Positions 59,236 through 64,000 of a DNA stretch of 64,000 nucleotides are shown piece after piece. The DNA lies in contig JAQGEQ010000363.1 of NCBI GenBank assembly GCA_034620365.1, forward strand, positions 1,426,001-1,490,000. The letters are read 5' to 3'. A program made the position numbers and the translations under genes. The number at the start of each line of letters is the position of its first letter. Within the stretch, counting starts at the first letter, position 1. The notes beneath the pieces are model-generated. The model searched no databases. It had not been told where the DNA came from and worked only from the letters and a program-made list of their open reading frames with translations. Source of the DNA: Pegea sp. RAD2-039. Taxonomy: Eukaryota > Chordata > Thaliacea > Salpida > Salpidae.

Positions 59236-60113
59236 AATAATTTTAATTTTATTTCATTAAATGTTAATTAGATTTTAATTTTTGATTAAAAATTGCGATT
59301 TCTTTTTTGATGAAAATAATTTCTATTTTATCTGAAAAAATTTTCAAATTTGTTTCAATTTTTGATGAAAAAATTTTCAAAGAATTTTTTTGATATTTTT
59401 CATCTTTCGTTTCTGGTATGTTCACTCACGCGTGAAAAAAAGCATAAAATAGACTTCTTTCATACAAATCACCGAAGCTATAAACTCCTATTTCGCAAAT
59501 AAACATATTTATGTAATTTTTCAGCGAATTAAATTTCAAATGTTGAAATAACTTGAAACTATCCTCATCTTTACATTATTCTGATCTTTTTAACTTTCTT
59601 ATTTTTTAATTTTTTGCTTTCAAATAACAACTTTTTTGCTATCAGCATTTTTATGGTTCAATTGTTTTGAATAAAAAATGTGAATATAATTGAAAAAAAA
59701 AATTCGAACAAATCAGTTGATGACGTCATCATGAAATTTGTCGAAAGTATTTTAAATAGCTCGAGTAGCCTTAGGTGTAGATGACGTCACACAAGCAGAT
59801 ATCATCACATGAGATTTATTGAAAGAAGTACGTTATGAAAATGTACCAGATAGTCAGCACAAGTCTATAAATAAGATCTAGAGAGCTTCGAAAAGATGTT
59901 TCGCGCTTTTTGGTCGTTTCCATTCGGACGAAAAAATCATCAAAATAAAAAAATAGAAAAAGTTCTGAATATTAGGAAGCTATAAAAATGTGCAAGAAAA
60001 ATTCGGGTGGCTCTAAACATCAATTTCTTTTCTTAGAGGATGATAGGATTGACGAGGAGTCTTCTTGCTTTGTGTCTGATGAATAAAATATCAGTGAAAG
60101 ATCTTAAAGATCT
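59236..60113. other. Convergent interval between integrin copy 2 and ATF6
   Basis: About 880 bp containing the ATF6 3' UTR. An AT-rich part with short imperfect TTTTTGATGAAAA-type repeats (59280-59410) gives way to a GC-richer part with two TGACGTCA palindromes (near 59717 and 59781). No gene was recognised. Confidence 0.45.
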
Positions 60114-63100
60114 TCATTCAGTTGCACCTTGATTCTTGTCGAAGCCACGTGGTAGCAGATCACGTAACACGCGAAGATAGTTGCTGGAGTTGACCTCACA
60201 GTCGATCTTGATCATTGTTAACTCGTCTTCACCCGCAAATGTGTCTGCAGATAAAAACAAGATGAAAAGATGATTAAATTCTCAAATCTTACCGTTAGGT
60301 GGAGCTGCAGAAAAGAGTAGAGATAGTTTGGTTTTTGATGAAAGATTTTTGACCAATGGAGGGAGCAAAAGATGATCCTAAAGAAGAAGATGAATATTAG
60401 AATGAAGATGAAGATCAAATCTTACTTTTCCTGGAGCAATCACGTAAATTGTATCATTTTCACGACCAAATGCATCCCAAAAAAGTCCCAGATCTTTTTT
60501 CTTCCTGTAAATAGCCGGAGGCTGATTTCTGAATCTCGGAGGCATCTTTCCGGACTTTCGTTTCCGCTTTTTTACATCTGCATCATTTTTCAGATGATGA
60601 CTTATCCACCAATCGAGTTTTAGATTCAACCTGAACAAGTTTGAGGTCATTTACGCAAAATCATTCCGTCATCAGTGGATTTTTGACCAAAAAATTGGTG
60701 ACGTCATTTAGTTGATGTTATCATGGCAACATTAATGACGTCATGATTGTTCTATACTCACTTGTGGTTTTCGGTTCTGTTCGACTCCGTGCAGGGATTT
60801 TCTTTCTGATCACTTGATGGCAGCAAAGATTCATGCTGAAAAGATAATATCTTTGAAGATATCCTTGTGATGAAGATTAGCTCACCTGCTTTGAGCGTAA
60901 TAGTTCCTTATTTAGAGAAGATTTGAGACCTAAAAATGAAGAGTTGAAAAGTGGAAGTTGATCCTTTACTTGATTTTTTCTCAAAATTGAAGCATCAAAG
61001 GGAAGAATTCTAAAGAAAAGTCACGTGGTTAGTTGCTTAGTAGGTCACGTGGTTAGTTGCTTAGTAGACCACGTGGTTGGTTGGTTAGTAGGTCACGTGG
61101 TTAGTTGGTTAGTAGGTCACGTGGTTGGTTGCCTAGTAGACCACGTGGCTAGTTGCTTAGTAGACCACGTGGTTAGTTGCTTAGTAGGTCACGTGGTTAG
61201 TTGGTTAGTAGGTCACGTGGTTGGTTGCCTAGTAGACCACGTGGCTAGTTGCTTAGTAGACCACGTGGTTAGTTGCTTAGTAGGTCACGTGGCTAGTTGC
61301 TTAGCAGGTCACGTGGTTAGTTGATTAGTAGGTCACGTGGTTAGTTGCTTAGTAGACCACGTGGTTAGTTGATTAGTAGGTCATGTGGTTTGTTAGTAGG
61401 TCACGTGGTTGGTTGCTTAGCAGGTCACGTGATTCATTACCTGGCTGGCGAAGTTCTATTTGAATTTTCTGAGATTTCCCTCTTCTCAAGATTGTGAGAA
61501 AGTAGCTTCCGGGAAAAATGGGATGAAGATCCGATGATTATTGGATGTTGCGGAAGACTTCCAGATAGTTGGAAGAAAGGTGAGAAGCTAAAAATACAAT
61601 TTTGGTTGCTAGGATGTGTAACGTGAAAAAGCAACTGCATCAATAACCTACCTGTATGAGAATCCGATAAAGATTAGAATTGAAAATAAAATCAGAGGTT
61701 TTTTCTTTGATATTTCATTCGATCGTGAAAACTAAAACGAAATTATTTCAATTTGTCTGCATCAAGTCTTATTTAAAATTCACTTTTTTAAAAATCTGAT
61801 CTTCATCACTATAATCTTCCAGAAGACGTTGAAGTTGAGGAGATTTGTTGTTCTCCAAATATTCAACTCGCTTCAAAATAAACAAATTAATTTCGATGAC
61901 GTCATCAGCTGATGACGTGGATTCAAACCTCTTTTAACATTTGATTCTCATTTTCCAAGTTAATGATTTGCTACAAAAGATACAAATTAGTTGAAAATTG
62001 ATGAAATTTTCACATCAATTTCACCTCTTTCAACATTTGATTCTCATTCTGTAAATCCACATTTTCTTTCGTGCAACTTTCAATTTGACTTTCCAGATTT
62101 GCTACATGCTGCGGAAGACAACAGTTCGAAACATTCTCATCACGTGACTTACTAACAAACCATTTTCTTCTTCCGCCTTGATTGGTTAGCAGATTCTCGA
62201 TTTTTAATCATACGTTGTTGTTTCTTAATCATCTGCTAACCCAAAAGTTAATTATTTGTTTAATTTTCGATCACTTCTCATACTTCAGCTTCCATCTTGT
62301 TATCACTCATACTATTGCTAGTTGGTGTTGCGCAGAAGGGCGGTTTAAAAGCAGGTATGATCAATTGCTTAGGGCCAGCTAGCGAACCCATAAGCGGCTT
62401 GTTACGACTGATCTGGTCTGAATTTGGTGAATTCGGAAGTATTTTTGTGATAACAACTGGTTTAGTTTGGTCTGTAACAATTTAGTGAGCTGTGAGTGTT
62501 TTGATTGGTCAATTCACCTGAGTTGATTTGGTATGAAGTTTTTAGTTTGATATTTTCCGGTGAAAGTACAATGACAGGTTTGTTTGTAGGTTCCAACTTA
62601 ACTGGTTGAAGATTAGAGATGTTGTTGACAATAACTGGTGACGATGATGACGATGAAATATGAAGCTGAAAACAACAAATTCCTCAATGAAATGATCAAA
62701 TTTGTCAAGTTTCAATTTCTTAATCTTTTTTAGAAGAAAACTGTTGATATTATGCAAATGCTTCCAACTTTGTAACAAATATTTCAAATTTTGGGAAATT
62801 TAACTAAACCGAATATTTGAAAATCTATTTTAACTTCAAGTTGTTGATAATATTTAAATATTTTCTAATGTCCACAAAATTCAGTATTTAATTTAATTTG
62901 AAAATATTTTGAAAAGTTTACTTTTTGATCAGCCTTAATTGCTTGATTATTTGGTATTTGAATGATGGATGAAAGTGGTGTCTTCTTCACTACGACATTT
63001 ACTGGATTTGTATGAGAAACAATACTCTGAAATTGATTGGGTCATTAAAAAGCAATTAGAAGTTGTTTCCTGAATCACTTGCTGAACGTTGTTCGGTTGA

Positions 63101-63833
63101 TTGCTTGCTAATAAGTTTGTTTTTACTTTTTTGTTGTTTGGTTGATTGTTTGTAGCAATAACAGGTCGTTTGTACGTGGCTGTAAAAAAATAATTTAAAA
63201 AAATAATGATAAATAAAACGAACTTTTTGTAAATGTTCTTGAATCAGATCTCTTCATGTTGTTGTCGATATTTAAAAAGTTTTTCTCTGAAAATAATTTA
63301 ATTATTTTTTGTGTTTATAATAAATGGATAAACTGCTAGTAACAAAAATAAATGTTTAAATCAAATTAGTTTTGTTGGAACAAACAACTGTCTATTAAAA
63401 CCAAAATATTTGAAAATAAACTACACATCAATGAAACAATCTAATTTAAAGGCTAAGTTTAACTAGGCATCTTAGAAAGTATTTTTTAATTAAAAACAAG
63501 GGCTGTAAGTTACCAGGAAAATTTGATTGTTTGGTTTCTAAGAGTTCCTCATCTTTTTCAAATAACTTCAGTAACCTAAAATCGTAAACAGTTTCAAATT
63601 GATGTGAAAATTTAATCTCTTTGCTTAAGACCTTATGGTTTCTGTTTTAGCAACTTCCATTTCATCAGCAATTTTCATCTCTTTTAAGTCTGATTCAGAA
63701 GACTACACAAGTTGCTTGTTAGATTTATTTACAGGAATGAGTAGATACAAACCTGCTGCTTCATCAAATTGTTGGTTTCCATCATTGAAGCTAATTCAAA
63801 GTTTCTTTCCGATAACAACAAGTTTGAATCCAT
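60114..63833 (-). CDS. ATF6: ATF6, ER-stress-activated bZIP transcription factor
   Basis: ATF6 is an ER membrane sensor cut by S1P/S2P in the Golgi under stress to free a bZIP factor. Nineteen minus-strand exons agree in phase: 63833-63753, 63702-63632, 63575-63514, 63286-63224, 63179-63079, 63026-62922, 62665-62518, 62471-62284, 62232-62161, 62108-62025, 61970-61929, 61870-61784, 61731-61652, 61587-61441, 61009-60886, 60835-60762, 60630-60426, 60377-60293, 60244-60114; 649 aa (human 670). The N-terminus is Asn/Gln/Ser-rich. The basic region KKQQRMIKNRESANQSRRKK is nearly identical to human, followed by a leucine zipper. A membrane helix lies at about 380-394, and an S1P-type RxxL site (RKLL, 421-424) sits just after it as in human. 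The luminal domain ends with the ATF6 marker DHLLLPP and an IKIDCEV segment. Exon 11 is a 14-residue duplicate. Identification is secure. Confidence 0.95.
61020..61440 (+). repeat. 24 bp CACGTG minisatellite filling ATF6 intron 14
   Basis: About 17 units of 24 bp, consensus GTCACGTGGTTAGTTGCTTAGTAG, with alternation of GTCACGTGG and ACCACGTGG at the start of the unit. Units 4-7 recur as units 8-11, a 96 bp higher-order duplication. The array runs across nearly the whole intron (61010-61440), including the donor side. Every full unit but one carries the CACGTG palindrome. Confidence 0.95.
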
Positions 63834-64000
63834 CTGAGTTTAGAAAAGTAGAAATAAAATTTCAAAAAGGAAATTGAAAACAATTCAGTAAATAGATAAA
63901 AACGAATGAAACGTGAAGTTATTTAGGAATAATTATCACACTTTTATTACGACTATTTTTAGATAAACTGAAATAAGAAAGTACTTTAAATAAATTTTTC
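63834..64000. other. Upstream of ATF6, window edge
   Basis: 167 bp of AT-rich sequence immediately upstream of the ATF6 start codon. It probably holds the 5' UTR or proximal promoter; no element can be named. Confidence 0.4.

Noticed and set aside
61025..61324. Long plus-strand open frame rich in Val, Gly, His and Cys
   Set aside because: It is produced by the 24 bp tandem repeat (a multiple of three without stops) inside an ATF6 intron; not a gene.
18246..61440. CRISPR-like arrays at the three tandem repeats
   Set aside because: Units are directly adjacent with no unique spacers, and the genome is animal; these are minisatellites.

Overview
This is nuclear DNA from an invertebrate animal. 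It is AT-rich, with mostly very short GT-AG introns (about 41-60 bp). The genes are typically metazoan: two integrin alpha genes, a CPEB/Orb translational regulator, ATF6, WDR47, BROX, ENO4 and DALRD3. No rRNA, convincing tRNA, operon or bacterial signal was seen. The phylum cannot be fixed from the sequence; compact introns and AT richness would suit several early-branching or reduced lineages. All gene models were assembled by hand from splice sites with phase checking; the exons of every complete model sum to a multiple of three.

Layout, left to right. CPEB1/Orb-like (+, 10 exons, 536 aa); ZFPL1 (+, 5 exons); BROX (+, 12 exons, first intron filled by an antisense LINE relic); a decayed Ty3/gypsy pol fragment; TMEM199/VMA12 (+, one exon); WDR47/nemitin (+, 16 exons, with an in-frame 7-residue minisatellite). 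Then two neighbouring minus-strand genes carrying an R-SNARE-like coiled coil followed by a cysteine/tryptophan-rich anchor; DALRD3 (+, intronless); a LINE graveyard; ENO4 (+, 12 exons, with enolase active-site motifs apparently lost). Next come two single-exon integrin alpha genes about 9 kb apart, separated by a third LINE relic. Last is ATF6 (-, 19 exons, 649 aa), convergent with the second integrin.

The most striking feature is the integrin pair. The two copies are almost identical over the first propeller segment, the whole stalk, the membrane segment and a 210 bp block ending in a polyadenylation signal. They are clearly diverged over one sharply bounded block of about 0.6 kb that encodes the second to fourth blades of the propeller, the face where alpha subunits choose ligand. 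This looks like a ligand-binding cassette held distinct while the rest is homogenised by gene conversion.

Other notable points are the pair of atypical R-SNARE-like genes; an ATF6 intron made almost entirely of a 24 bp CACGTG-containing minisatellite; two local islands dense in the palindrome TGACGTCA that coincide with two of the minisatellites; and a 21 bp minisatellite born inside a LINE copy. Most genes serve the secretory/endosomal system (ZFPL1, TMEM199, BROX, ATF6, SNARE-like genes, integrins), but nothing suggests co-regulation; this is ordinary animal gene order.
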